NCBI RefSeq assembly: GCF_003286085.1
Contig: NW_020825298.1
Span: forward strand, 12,028,001-12,092,000
Length of the DNA stretch: 64,000 bases
DNA from: Drosophila persimilis
Lineage: Eukaryota > Arthropoda > Insecta > Diptera > Drosophilidae
Direction: 5' to 3'
Below the pieces are notes generated by a model. That model saw only the letters and a program-made list of their open reading frames with translations. It was not told the origin of the DNA and ran no database searches. Position 1 is the stretch's first letter, and the number at the start of each line of letters is the position of its first letter. A program made the translations under genes and the position numbers. Positions 33,698-60,140 of the stretch are shown one piece after another.

Positions 33698-35427
33698 ATG
33701 GTGGTGGCGGAGGAGCATGCCCATGCCGAGGACATAGATATCGACCATCGCCCGCACTCGCCGCCACTCACGGGCCGAGGAGCTGGCGGGAACCATGGAG
33801 CCAGCAATGAGGATCACGACAGCGTCTTGCTGTTTGAGGGATTGGACGGGGCCACGACGGTCAACCTAGACGATATCTTTGACATCATCAAGAATGGAGA
33901 GGTCAGTGAGGTGGAGAATCTAGTGGAGAAGTTTGGCATGGAGTGCCTGTCGGCCAGGGACCGGCACGGCTACACTCCTGCCCACTGGATCGCCTTGAAT
34001 GGAAATGTCCAACTGATGAGATATCTGATTGAGCGCACAGCTCCGATTGATCTGCCGTGCTTGGGAACCCAGGGGCCGCGACCCATCCACTGGGCCTGTA
34101 GGAAAGGCCATGCCTCGGTGGTCCAGGTGCTGCTCCAGGCAGGTGTCGCCGTCAATGCTGCTGACTTTAAGGGCCTGACGCCTCTCCACCTGGCGTGCAT
34201 GTATGGACGTACCGCAACTGCTGCCTACCTCCTGGGCATGGGTGCACTCAACAATCTGACGGACATCAATGGCGACACGGCTCTTCACTGGGCGGCCTAC
34301 AAAGGACACGCTGATCTGATGCGCCTGCTTATGTATTCCGGGGTTGAGCTGCAGAAGACGGATAACTTTGGATCTACGCCTCTGCATCTGGCGTGTCTTT
34401 CTGGGAATATGACGTGCGTGCGTCTGCTCTGCGAGAAGTCGCAGCTGGATTTGGAACCAAGGGATAAGAACGGCAAAACACCCATAATGCTGGCACAGGC
34501 ACATCAGCACCAGGATGTGGTGCGCCTCCTCTACGGCGAGGTGAAGAAAAAGTCACGTTGGATTCCTTCCGTCTCGGAGAGCTGGGGCTGGCTCTTTGGC
34601 GGTGCCGGCGACTCCAAGGGACCCCTCTTTCTCTTCCTATTCTCCGTGCTTCTCTGGGGCTATCCCATGTACATGATACGAGCCATTCCGATCACCTGGA
34701 ATATCCTGCGCCGCTCCCACTACTGCTTCATCTACTGGAACGCCGTCATGTGGATTAGCTGGGCCATTGCCAACCGTCGCGATCCCGGCTACATTCCACT
34801 TAGCTCCGATGCCTACTACCGGGCCATCAAGCAGATACCCTACTTCGATAAGCTAAAGAAGCGGAACGTGATGCTCACGAGGCTCTGCCACAGCTGCCGC
34901 TGCCTGCGTCCGCTCCGGGCCAAGCATTGCCGGGTGTGCAATCGCTGCGTCTCCTACTTTGATCACCACTGTCCATTCATCTACAATTGTGTGGGGCTCC
35001 GGAATCGGATGTGGTTCTTCCTGTTTGTCTTGTCGGTGGCGGTCAATTGTTCATTTACCATCTACTTTGCCTGCTATTGCGTGATGATCGAGGGATTCAC
35101 CTTGCTCTATGTGCTGGGCCTCATCGAGGCGGTGGTCTTTTGCGGCTTGGGCTGGATTCTCACCTGCACTTCGGTAGGTTTCCACTATCGCAATCTATTC
35201 TTTTAATCCTTTTATCCCTTTTTCCTTTTGAACAGATTCTCCACGCTTGCATGAATCTCACAACAAACGAAATGTTCAACTACAAACGCTATCCATATCT
35301 GCGGGATAAGCGGGGTCGCTACCAGAATCCGTTTTCGCGCGGTCCAATACTCAATCTACTGGAGTTCTTCGTCTGCCTGCCGGATCGAGGAGATGACAAC
35401 GATCTGCTGTTGGAGGATAACATTTGA
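33698..35427 (+). CDS. Patsas: Ankyrin-repeat DHHC palmitoyltransferase Patsas
   Basis: Two exons, 33698-35173 and 35236-35427, give 555 residues. Ankyrin-DHHC enzymes S-palmitoylate proteins at Golgi and endosomal membranes. Five or six ankyrin repeats run from about residue 70 to 290 (GYTPAHWIALNGN, GPRPIHWACRKGH, GLTPLHLACMYGR, GDTALHWAAYKGH, GSTPLHLACLSGN). Two hydrophobic segments follow, then the cysteine-rich domain with DHHC as YFDHHCPFIYNCVG, and two more membrane segments. The upstream frame is open back to 33440 but has no ATG before 33698, so that methionine is used. The second exon gives the C-terminal NxFxRGP-type tail. The neighbouring dispersed repeat adjoins its leader. Confidence 0.94.
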
Positions 35428-36119
35428 TTAAGAATATAGGATCGAGCCCCGGCTCGTCGGCGCAAGGTGCCAGTGCGCGGATAATGAAAAGAGACGGCAG
35501 CCCAAAACCCACTCGGGTAGGCTGCCTGTTTTGGTTTTGCTCCAAAAGCTTTGTGCTTAATTGAATGCTCCGCTCCGATGCGTGTTTTATCATCTACAAT
35601 TGCAATCTCGGTAAGATACGATACCTTTGTAGAAGAGAGGAAAGATGGAGATGTTCCTGGTAGCCTATTCCGGGCCATGGCATCCATCTTTCTTGGTCTG
35701 CTTTGGTATCCAATGATATGATCGGCTTGCCGATCATCGCTTTTCTAACTCCTTAACTTTTAGCCTTTAATAAGAATACGCTTCTCTTGTTAATTTTTGT
35801 ACAAAAATTGTTATACATACTCGTATATAAAATGTGTTATTTAATGAATCTCTATATTATATACTAAATATAATTAATAAATGGTGTAAGTGTTCACAAA
35901 ATGCGAGTGCTAGCGAATGCAAGCCCTTCATTTTGTTCATTTCGATATTGCGGATTGAATTGCACAAATAATACTACGAAAAAAATATCAAATCAAATCT
36001 AATCGGAGAATATGTAATGGGTACACTTTGGCATGTATCTTGGGTGAGGTGATGGGAATCTAAATGGTACGAATGGTTATCGTTGATTGCTTCATGCACT
36101 TGCTATATTCTATTTTCCC
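35428..36119. other. Convergent 3' flank of Patsas and Ced-12
   Basis: Non-coding, AT-rich in its right half. AATAAA-type words near 35876 suit the Patsas transcript. No gene was seen. Confidence 0.6.
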
Positions 36120-38692
36120 TTAGCTTTCGAAGCAGAAATCATAGTTCTCGGGATCCTCCGGTATGGGTGGTGGATCCTTGCTGATATCAACACCCTCTGT
36201 ATCGAGGAGACGCAGCTTAATCTCCATTGAGAGCAGTGTATCGAAATCTTCGTTCTTTTGCTTGCTGACCATCGGCTGGCCAAGCAGGGCATTGATACCG
36301 TCCGTCCAGTAATTGAATATGCTCTCGTCGGGGGCCACAAAATCCAGTGTCGAGTGATCCATGTTCTCAAACGTTATGGAGAACGCCAAGTTCACTGCTG
36401 ACTTTCGTATGCGTGTCTCCTTCATGTGCGGGCACTCCTTGCCCTCCAACAGTTGCTTGATCTCGCTGATGGGCAGCTTTTTGGGCAGCTCCTCCAATGT
36501 CGGTATGTTCTTCTCATCGCAGTCTCCATAATGGATGACTTTGTGGTTGGGCGATAGACGGGCATACCAGAACTTGTCTTTGGTTCGTGTTCCACGCAAA
36601 TACTTGGAGAAACGAGTACCTAACAACCATTGAGAACGATTAAGTATACTAAATTAAATCCCTTTGCATGAATGTCTTACCTTCTATCAAAAATGATAGA
36701 CGCTGTTGCTTGATTAGCTCCAGAATGTGTGGCGATATCTTCTCCTTCAGTTTGACAATGGCCGAGGCTGTGGAATCGCACTCTTCCTTCGACGTGCGTT
36801 CCTGCTGACGCAGGGTTGTGATTTGCTGATAGGGGAGTAGAGCTATCTTATTGCGAAAGTCCTCCAGATTCTCTGGTCTGCATTTCAGAGTGCGCTGAAT
36901 TTGCTCCCGCACCACACTGAAGGTGGTAGTGAAGTCTTCCGCTGTGGCTCGCATGTCCTTCCATGTTCGATTCAAAGTTATGACGCAAATACAAAAGAAC
37001 TCCTCGAAGGGGGAGTCGTGGGTAAAAAACATGGGCTGAAAATCGCCGGATTGTTCGGCAGGCGGTTCACCAATTCGCAGAATGTCGCACAGAACCTTCA
37101 CCAGTTCAATGGAGGTGCGTCCAAATGGACATTCGTGCTCGTCCGCGCGGCATGAGTTCTCTCGCACAATCTTTGCGTATTGCTGGGTGTAGTTGCGGGC
37201 AAAGTACACCATACAGTCGAGGGCCAGAATGCCTGAAATACAATATTCTGGACTATCGTTTTATTTGGCTTTGCATCACTTACCTGGGGGCGTTTCTATA
37301 AAGTCCTGAGCGGGGTTGATGTCGCACTTGAAGCCCAACTTTTTGTAGTACTGGGAAAAGTTTATATTCCCAGCCCCCGATCCGCCGCCTCGACGAATGT
37401 GGTCGTCATTTTGACTCAGGGCAGTGGTGTGGTCATCAAAGGCAATGCGACGCAGCTCCTTGATTTTATCATGGGCATCCTGATCTTGGGCATTCATCTT
37501 CATACGCATGCGCTTCTCCAAAAGGCCCAAAGTCAACGTTTGGAGCACATACAGTTGGTGGGTCATCTCCGTACCCAGCCCATTACCAATCAAGGCCAGG
37601 CGGAACTGCTTTGCGCTTATAGTGTTTGCAATCGTTCGCCTGCGAGCCTCATCTGCCTTGAACAGAGCATTTAGCAGTGCTATAGCATTCTGGCGCATCA
37701 CTGGCGAGTTGACTTCCTGGAGAAGACGCAGAATATCCTGCAACTTGATGTCTTCCGCCACCAGCAAGTGTTTGCTGCTGCACTGAACGATATTTTCCAG
37801 ATTAGAGAGGGCGCTCTCTCCACAGTTCGTTGGATATTTTTGGAAATTTCTCACAATCTCAATATTTCGTGCGACAAATGAGTTCTCGGGCACTTCCCAG
37901 GACACCGTGCCATGCTCCATAAGCTCGACAAAGCTGCTCAAGCTGTACTTGAGGATCTCTTCGTTATTTTGGCTGACATCTTCAATCATCATAATGAGTC
38001 TGTCAAGACCCTTCTCCTTAATAAATTCCAATGCAAATGTGTGATCGGTGCTCAGCGATGTGAGATCCTTAAGTCGCAGGACCTTCTCCTGAGGGCTACC
38101 ATTGAGCAGCGTTTCCATGGCATCGCTGGCCGACTTTGACGGCGAGTACTGCAACTGCAGTACAGAGCCATTCTTGATCTCGTTTCGGTTCTTTTCCGTC
38201 ACATATTTCTTGTTGTTTGACTCGCAAAACTGCAGCGCGTAATTCTGGTGGTCGCTGATGGACCAGCCGTTGCATATATCCTGGATTTTGCCTGCAAGCC
38301 AAGAGATATGCACATCATGAGACACACTCATAATAAAAACCTTACTTCCTGTTGCGGCCATTGCGGTGCATTTTAATGAAGGCTTGGGCCTGCGCTGACA
38401 TCACGATAAGAGTCTGAACCAGAAAGGGCGTTGGTTTAAGGTTTTCGTTGTTTGTTGTTCAAGTCACACAAAACAGAGAATATTACTGCTTTATGGGACT
38501 ATACCTATATGTAGCCCGTACGTATTGTTCTGATTCTAAAACTAGCAATTGCTTTTAAATATTCAGTTTTATTGACATACTTGCAAGCGGATGTCTCTGA
38601 TCCAGGTTTATCAACTGCGCCATATGATTCTCCCTCTCTACGGCTATCTTCACTATGTGCGAGTCCTTCACCGTCGTTTTTTTCGGTATCAT
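36120..38692 (-). CDS. Ced-12: ELMO/Ced-12 engulfment protein
   Basis: Four coding exons, 38581-38692, 37284-38291, 36681-37232 and 36120-36619, give 723 residues. ELMO partners with the DOCK protein Myoblast city to activate Rac in engulfment, migration and myoblast fusion. The first exon, not in frame-continuous contact with the rest, encodes MIPKKTTVKDSHIVKIAVER. It supplies the ubiquitin-like/RBD start and joins in phase 1 to KIQDICNGWS. The armadillo-like and ELMO domain follow (about 120-480), then a PH domain (about 550-675) and a proline motif (DPPPIPEDPEN) that in ELMO contacts the DOCK SH3 domain. A second in-frame ATG at 38361 lies inside intron 1 and would give an alternative N terminus. 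The promoter motifs lie at 38749. Confidence 0.94.
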
Positions 38693-38748
38693 TTTGTCAC
38701 TGTTTTTAGTAAAATGAATTTAGTTAATTATTATTATTTAGCAAGAGC

Positions 38749-38860
38749 AAGTGTGACCGCGGATGTATCACCGTCCGACCCTCAGAAATATACCCAAACA
38801 TACCGTCTCATTTTAAAAATATACCGTAAATATACTGACGAACTCAAGTTCTATATTCAA
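38749..38860 (-). promoter_or_regulatory. Ced-12: Ced-12 core promoter: motif 1 and motif 6
   Basis: On the minus strand GGTCACACTT (38749-38758) matches motif 1, and GGGTATATTT and CGGTATATTT copies (near 38787 and 38818) match motif 6. The block is roughly 80% identical by eye to the Snx1 promoter block, lacking a segment that includes the DRE. Confidence 0.75.
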
Positions 38861-41360
38861 CCCGGTTCGTAGTTTGGCGGTATATTTAAAAAAACTAAGT
38901 TTATATGTATATATTATATGTGGTGTATATCAAGTACATATTTAAACTAACTTATCAGTACCAATTTTAATAGTATTTAAAGTGAATAACATGCTGAATT
39001 GCAGGAAACGGGGCATATCACCCTAACTAGTAATTTAAACCCATAATTTCAAAGTATGGAATGAGAATCATTGTTGTTAACCGGTTAAAGGAGATCCTTA
39101 CCGATTCAAGTTCGGTTATACGAGTGGATACGAGTGGTGCGCGCCAAGTATAAATTTTTTGAAGGTGAATGAGCGAAAAGGATTTAAATGCAATCAATTA
39201 AAATTGTTTATTAATGTGACTTACATTTGTATAGAAGGAGGCTATTCCGACAAGTTCATCTATTGGATGCGGTCTATATGAAATATGAAATCCTCTCAGC
39301 TTTGGTCAGGTCGCCACGTGGCACCATATGAATGTAAGATAGCTTTTGATTATCTTTTTCGATATCGTCTAGTAAAAATCTTTTGATTATATGTATGTCC
39401 AGATATGTTCTGGATGGCATCCTCATTCAATTGGTTATCTTCCTCCTCTTTTTCAGCGGTTGTGGTAGGCATGCTTTCGGCGCCGTCCCACTTCGACGCC
39501 TCTTCGAAAACATTAGCTTCCTCATCCACATCCTTGTTTATTTTCAACTTCGGGGCGTAGAAGTTATTTTGGGAGTGTCTTTAAAATTTAGCCAAGTGAT
39601 ATCCTCCTCGATGACAAAACTATTTCAGTGCTTCTGGCTAAAAATAAGTACATAAATGGAGTAAACAGTGCGGGAAGATGAAACTAGGCCGGGTCTGGTG
39701 GAATAGATGCTTGCAGCTTGGCACCATCACAAACCATACAGTGTATGGGGCGTGGAAAATAAGTGGATGATCACGGGAGTCTGCTTTTAAGATTCTTAAG
39801 GGTACTTTAATCTGACTCTAGATGAATGAGCAACCAGTATAGTATGGCCTAAAGAGGTTTTGTTTTTTTTTTATCATATAATTCAAGTTTATTTTGTCTG
39901 AGAAATGTCTATTACACCAATAAAGTAAATTCTTCAGCGCATGACGCATTTTAGTTATAAACAAGTAGTGATGATTATTATCGAAATTCAATTTGTTGTA
40001 TGCATTTTATTGCTTTTCATTGATTTGACTTAGGAATATGTATGTTTATCTGTGTAATATTTATATGTGTACTACATATATGTAAAATGTTGTTTTCAGT
40101 TATGAAAAAAGATTATAGTATTGAAATGCATCTTATAACAGTTTTCATTATTGAGTATGAGTATATCGTTACCATTTTTGTTCATCTTTTTCATCTTTAA
40201 TAAGTAATTCGTTACAATTGGAGTGGAGTGGAAATTTATGGATATTTTGCTCCACAAAGAATAAAATACTGCGCTGCTGCAACATACACTGATTATCATA
40301 CGTACACGTACACACTAGGCAATCAAACAATCAAAAATGGCTGCTACTCACTAATCAACAGATTTTCATCGCCTTAATGGCTATAATTATTTAATTTATT
40401 TTTTAAATATTTCTTAAATATTCTCAAGCACTTTGAATACAGTTTAATGAGGCTTAGAAATAAATTTGATTTTCATATTTAAATTGTGTGTTACGTTTTC
40501 AACGGAATCTCAATATTGCAAGGAAGATATTTGGCTGCGTTACGTCGTCTCGTCTCTATTAATAGAATAGCATATAACACTCTATAAACTTTATATAGTA
40601 AGGTGCTAATAGGCTGATAGGCTAATCGGATATATAATTGCTCTAAATCGAGTTAAAAATAATCAAATAAAAAAGCAAATTATAATTTTGTGTGTGTTTT
40701 TGGTGTTGTTTCGTTTTATTTTCGTTTCAGGATCTTAACTAAGATAAATTGTAATAAATTCTGCTAGGAAATTATAAAACTAATGTTCTTTAATGTACCT
40801 ATAATATCGAGATTAAAGGTTGATTTTAGCTTATACAAATTCTAGAAATCATACAATCTTACGAGGCTATTAAATGAATTAACTATCAAATGATGATTTA
40901 AACAAGGTACGGTACGAGAGGCCCGAGCTGGGGGAAGAAGGTATGGCAAGGCCCGGAAGTCGGTCAATGAGTGGATATGTTGGATATTTTTCCTGCGAAA
41001 ATGTTGGATAGCTTGTTGGCTTGTTGGTCCCTTCCTTCCCCTCCAGCTGAAACCTATTAAATTCACATAGAAACTATAGTTTATGTATAGACTAAAACAG
41101 TTTTTCCGACGTATCTAACACAAAAGAAATGTACATTGCATTTTGTTTATGAATTAATTTAATTGTAAATTGAATTTGGGCACCCCCGAATAACAACAAA
41201 TTGAACAGCTTTTGGGAACGAATATATCCACGAAATTGGTTTCTTTGCACATGAATCCCTAGTAAATGATTTGCCCTGCCCCTGATCCCAACAACTGTTA
41301 TACAGCGGTACTGTACTGTATAAGAGCTAGTTAACAGGGGAGCTTAGAGGTATGTATGAG
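38861..41360. other. Intergenic region between Ced-12 and the PQ-loop gene 3' end
   Basis: AT-rich. The right part (about 40200-41360) is probably the 3' UTR of the PQ-loop gene. A 65-codon acidic minus-strand frame at 39350-39547 (NKDVDEEANVFEEASKWDGA) has no recognisable homology or splice context. No supported gene was seen. Confidence 0.45.
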
Positions 41361-41804
41361 TTATAAGATGATCTCGGTCGAGCTCCGCTGCAGTGCATCG
41401 CACTGGAAGGCATCTGTGGCCGGCACTGGCGAGTACTTGCGTTTTGAGGAGCCACCACCCGCCGAAATGGTGGTATAGGTGGTAGTGCTGCAGCCATTGC
41501 TGCCACAAATGCTGGTCACAGCATTCACCAGTCCAGATCCCGATCCCGCTCCAGATCCTGGTCCCGGTCCGGAATACTTGGCCTGGATCGTAATGATGCT
41601 GGGCGTCAGCGTGGCTGTGGAGCTGTCATTGCTGCCTGGGGCTCCAGCTAGTGGCTTTCCCTGGACAGTGGTGGTGCCATGGGCTGTGGCTTTGGGCGGC
41701 TTCCTTCGTACGGGCGTCTCCTGCAGCACGGCGGACTTCCGTATGGTCTGCTGCAGTAACGCATTCACATCGATGGCTGGCCAAGCGACCAGCGAGACAC
41801 TTCG
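41361..41804 (-). CDS. Candidate second readthrough extension (147 codons)
   Basis: After the TGA, also followed by C (TGA-CGA, the leakiest context known in flies), the frame stays open for 147 codons to a TAA at 41361-41363. It begins RSVSLVAWPAIDVNALLQQT. It contains a basic patch (RRKPPKA), Gly/Ser/Pro linkers and a C-terminal STEIIL, which would suit a class of PDZ-binding ends. If both stops are read through, the total product is about 1,065 residues. Confidence 0.6.
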   Translation of the reverse strand, partial: RSVSLVAWPAIDVNALLQQTIRKSAVLQETPVRRKPPKATAHGTTTVQGKPLAGAPGSNDSSTATLTPSIITIQAKYSGPGPGSGAGSGSGLVNAVTSICGSNGCSTTTYTTISAGGGSSKRKYSPVPATDAFQCDALQRSSTEIIL

Positions 41805-43709
41805 TCATAACTGGCTGTCCAGCGGCGAGGAGCTGCGTTTCTGATGACCTCGACTATGCTTTCTCGAGTGTTTGCACCCTGGCGGCGGTGGCGGTGTCTG
41901 GAGCTGTGGCTCTGGTGACTGCTGCTGCTCCTTCTTGTCGGTATCCTTTGATAGACTTTGGAGTGGACCCGCATTGGAGGAGAGCGAGAAGTATTCGGCC
42001 GACTGGCTGAGCGAGGAGGCATCCGCATCTGTCTGTGTACCGGGTGCGCCATCACTACGCATCGTGTGCTCTGCCAGATCTAGAAGGGAGGATCTCTGCG
42101 TGCTCAGCGGCGTGAGGGTACTGCTGTGTGGCTCCTCTCCATCCTGTGTGGGTGTGCTCATAATGGTGTGATCGGCAGCCGTGCAGAAGCTCTCCCTCTG
42201 GCCTGTGGTCTCATCATCGTCGTCGTCGTCATCGCCCGCATAGACCGCCTCCTCCTGGGAACAGGAGCCGCAGCAGCAGCTTGTAGTGTGGCAAGAGCAG
42301 AAGCTGCTTCGCCTGCTTACTCCTGCCTGCTGGTTGCACTGATGGCACTCCACGGCGACCGTCATCTCGTGGGCATTGATATCCTCATCAAGACTGCTGC
42401 AGGAACTCGACTGTCCGCGATCACAACTGCAGCTGGAGCAGCTGCTGCAGCAATCCTGGCCAGCTTCGGGCATGAAACGTTTCCTCTTGATCCGCACACA
42501 CTCGTTGCGTGCGGGCGCCGATGCAGGAGTCGCTCGGGTGGTGCTGCTGGAGCTGGCCGTGTTTATCGGTGGCTGCAACTGTGCCTCATCTTCAGGCAGA
42601 TGTTCTTGACCTATCCTTACATCATCATCATCATCATCATCGTCGCCGTCATCCTCGACATCATCTTCATCGTGGGAGAGCTCATCGGTATCAATGGTGG
42701 TATTGGAGTTCAGAGACCCTCGACGACGGTGGCGCGTCTGCTCTCGAAGGGGAGCCATTATAATGGGAATGACACCCTCGCTGGCTACCTTATAGGGGAA
42801 GTTGGAGGTGGCGGTGCTGCTGTTGTTCTCCTCCTCATCCTCGTCGCCTTCGGTCATGGTTGCGGCATCGATCTCAATGGCAATGGCCTGATGATGCATC
42901 ACCTCATCGCTCGAGTCCAGGGAAGACTTGTTATTGACTGGAAGCTTGGATTGGTTCTCTAAGCGCGGACTCTGCTTGGCGGACTGTCGATGAATCGGAT
43001 TATTCTGCTGCTGCTGCTGATGATGACGGTGTCGTTGCTGACGTAGCAGTGCTCGTCTCTTTGTCCCGCCGCCTCTAAAATCATTGTGATTGTGATTATG
43101 ATTGTGATTGCAATGGCGATGGCCGTGATGATGATGATGATGGTGCGAATGATGTGGCTGACAATGATGACTACGATGGCTGTTGTGCTGATGCCGACGA
43201 TGGCTGCTGCAGTGGCAGTGGTGATGATGCGTGGTGATAACACAACAGCAGCTGCCCTCCAGCTGCCCCTCCGGCGCTGTGCTGGTGGTGGCGGCGGCGT
43301 TGGCGGTCGTCTGTGTGGCATTGTGACGCTTCCTGGCCGCATGGCCGTGACGACAACAGCTACTGTGCAGACTCGGCTCGTGGCCGCCAATCACGCGGAC
43401 ATCCTTGCCGGCATTGGTCGTTGAATGAACGATTACCACCTCCAGGGCGGCGGCTATGCTGCTGTCGTCCTTGCTCTTGCCACTGCCGCCGGGTCGTGGC
43501 AGCAGCTTGTTGTTGTTGTGGTATTGGAAGGCACGATTATCGTGGCACTGGCCAAAGTCGAGCACCTTGAAATGCTCGTCATCGGCACGGGCGGTGAGTA
43601 GGTGATCGTCCCCGCTGCTACTATGGGTGACGGGCAGGGAGAGCTGATGCTCCTCGGAATGGGATATGTGCAGGTCGTGGTGCTGTGGTTGTTCTTCGGG
43701 GGCAAACTG
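41805..43709 (-). CDS. Candidate stop-codon readthrough extension 1 of the PQ-loop gene (634 codons)
   Basis: Immediately 3' of the TAG (43710-43712) the same frame continues without a stop for 634 codons to a TGA (41805-41807). The next base after TAG is C (TAG-CAG), a context favouring readthrough. The tail is Ser/His/Asp/Gln-rich, with runs of seven histidines, eight aspartates, repeated HN, and a cysteine block (CCSSCSSCSCDRG). It looks like a disordered, cytosolic region. There is no in-frame ATG near the start, so it is not an independent gene that begins there. An in-frame alternative acceptor (ATTAG then CAG TTT) could remove the TAG, but it lacks a pyrimidine tract. Function unknown. 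Confidence 0.7.
   Translation of the reverse strand, partial: QFAPEEQPQHHDLHISHSEEHQLSLPVTHSSSGDDHLLTARADDEHFKVLDFGQCHDNRAFQYHNNNKLLPRPGGSGKSKDDSSIAAALEVVIVHSTTNAGKDVRVIGGHEPSLHSSCCRHGHAARKRHNATQTTANAAATTSTAPEGQLEGSCCCVITTHHHHCHCSSHRRHQHNSHRSHHCQPHHSHHHHHHHGHRHCNHNHNHNHNDFRGGGTKRRALLRQQRHRHHQQQQQNNPIHRQSAKQSPRLENQSKLPVNNKSSLDSSDEVMHHQAIAIEIDAATMTEGDEDEEENNSSTATSNFPYKVASEGVIPIIMAPLREQTRHRRRGSLNSNTTIDTDELSHDEDDVEDDGDDDDDDDDVRIGQEHLPEDEAQLQPPINTASSSSTTRATPASAPARNECVRIKRKRFMPEAGQDCCSSCSSCSCDRGQSSSCSSLDEDINAHEMTVAVECHQCNQQAGVSRRSSFCSCHTTSCCCGSCSQEEAVYAGDDDDDDDETTGQRESFCTAADHTIMSTPTQDGEEPHSSTLTPLSTQRSSLLDLAEHTMRSDGAPGTQTDADASSLSQSAEYFSLSSNAGPLQSLSKDTDKKEQQQSPEPQLQTPPPPPGCKHSRKHSRGHQKRSSSPLDSQL
42609..42650 (-). 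repeat. (GAT)n aspartate-coding repeat
   Basis: An ATG/ATC-type triplet run on the plus strand codes for the aspartate tract VEDDGDDDDDDDD in the readthrough extension. Its triplet period and in-frame position suit a coding sequence. Confidence 0.7.

Positions 43710-60140
<16,431 letters not shown>

Noticed and set aside
39350..39655. Acidic 65-codon frame as a small gene
   Set aside because: No ATG context, no splice partners and no recognisable motif; too weak to call.
42126..42962. 278-codon plus-strand frame opposite the readthrough extension
   Set aside because: Low-complexity antisense of the Asp/Ser tracts (Ile/Val/Leu runs); no start context or homology. It does show that composition alone can keep frames open here.
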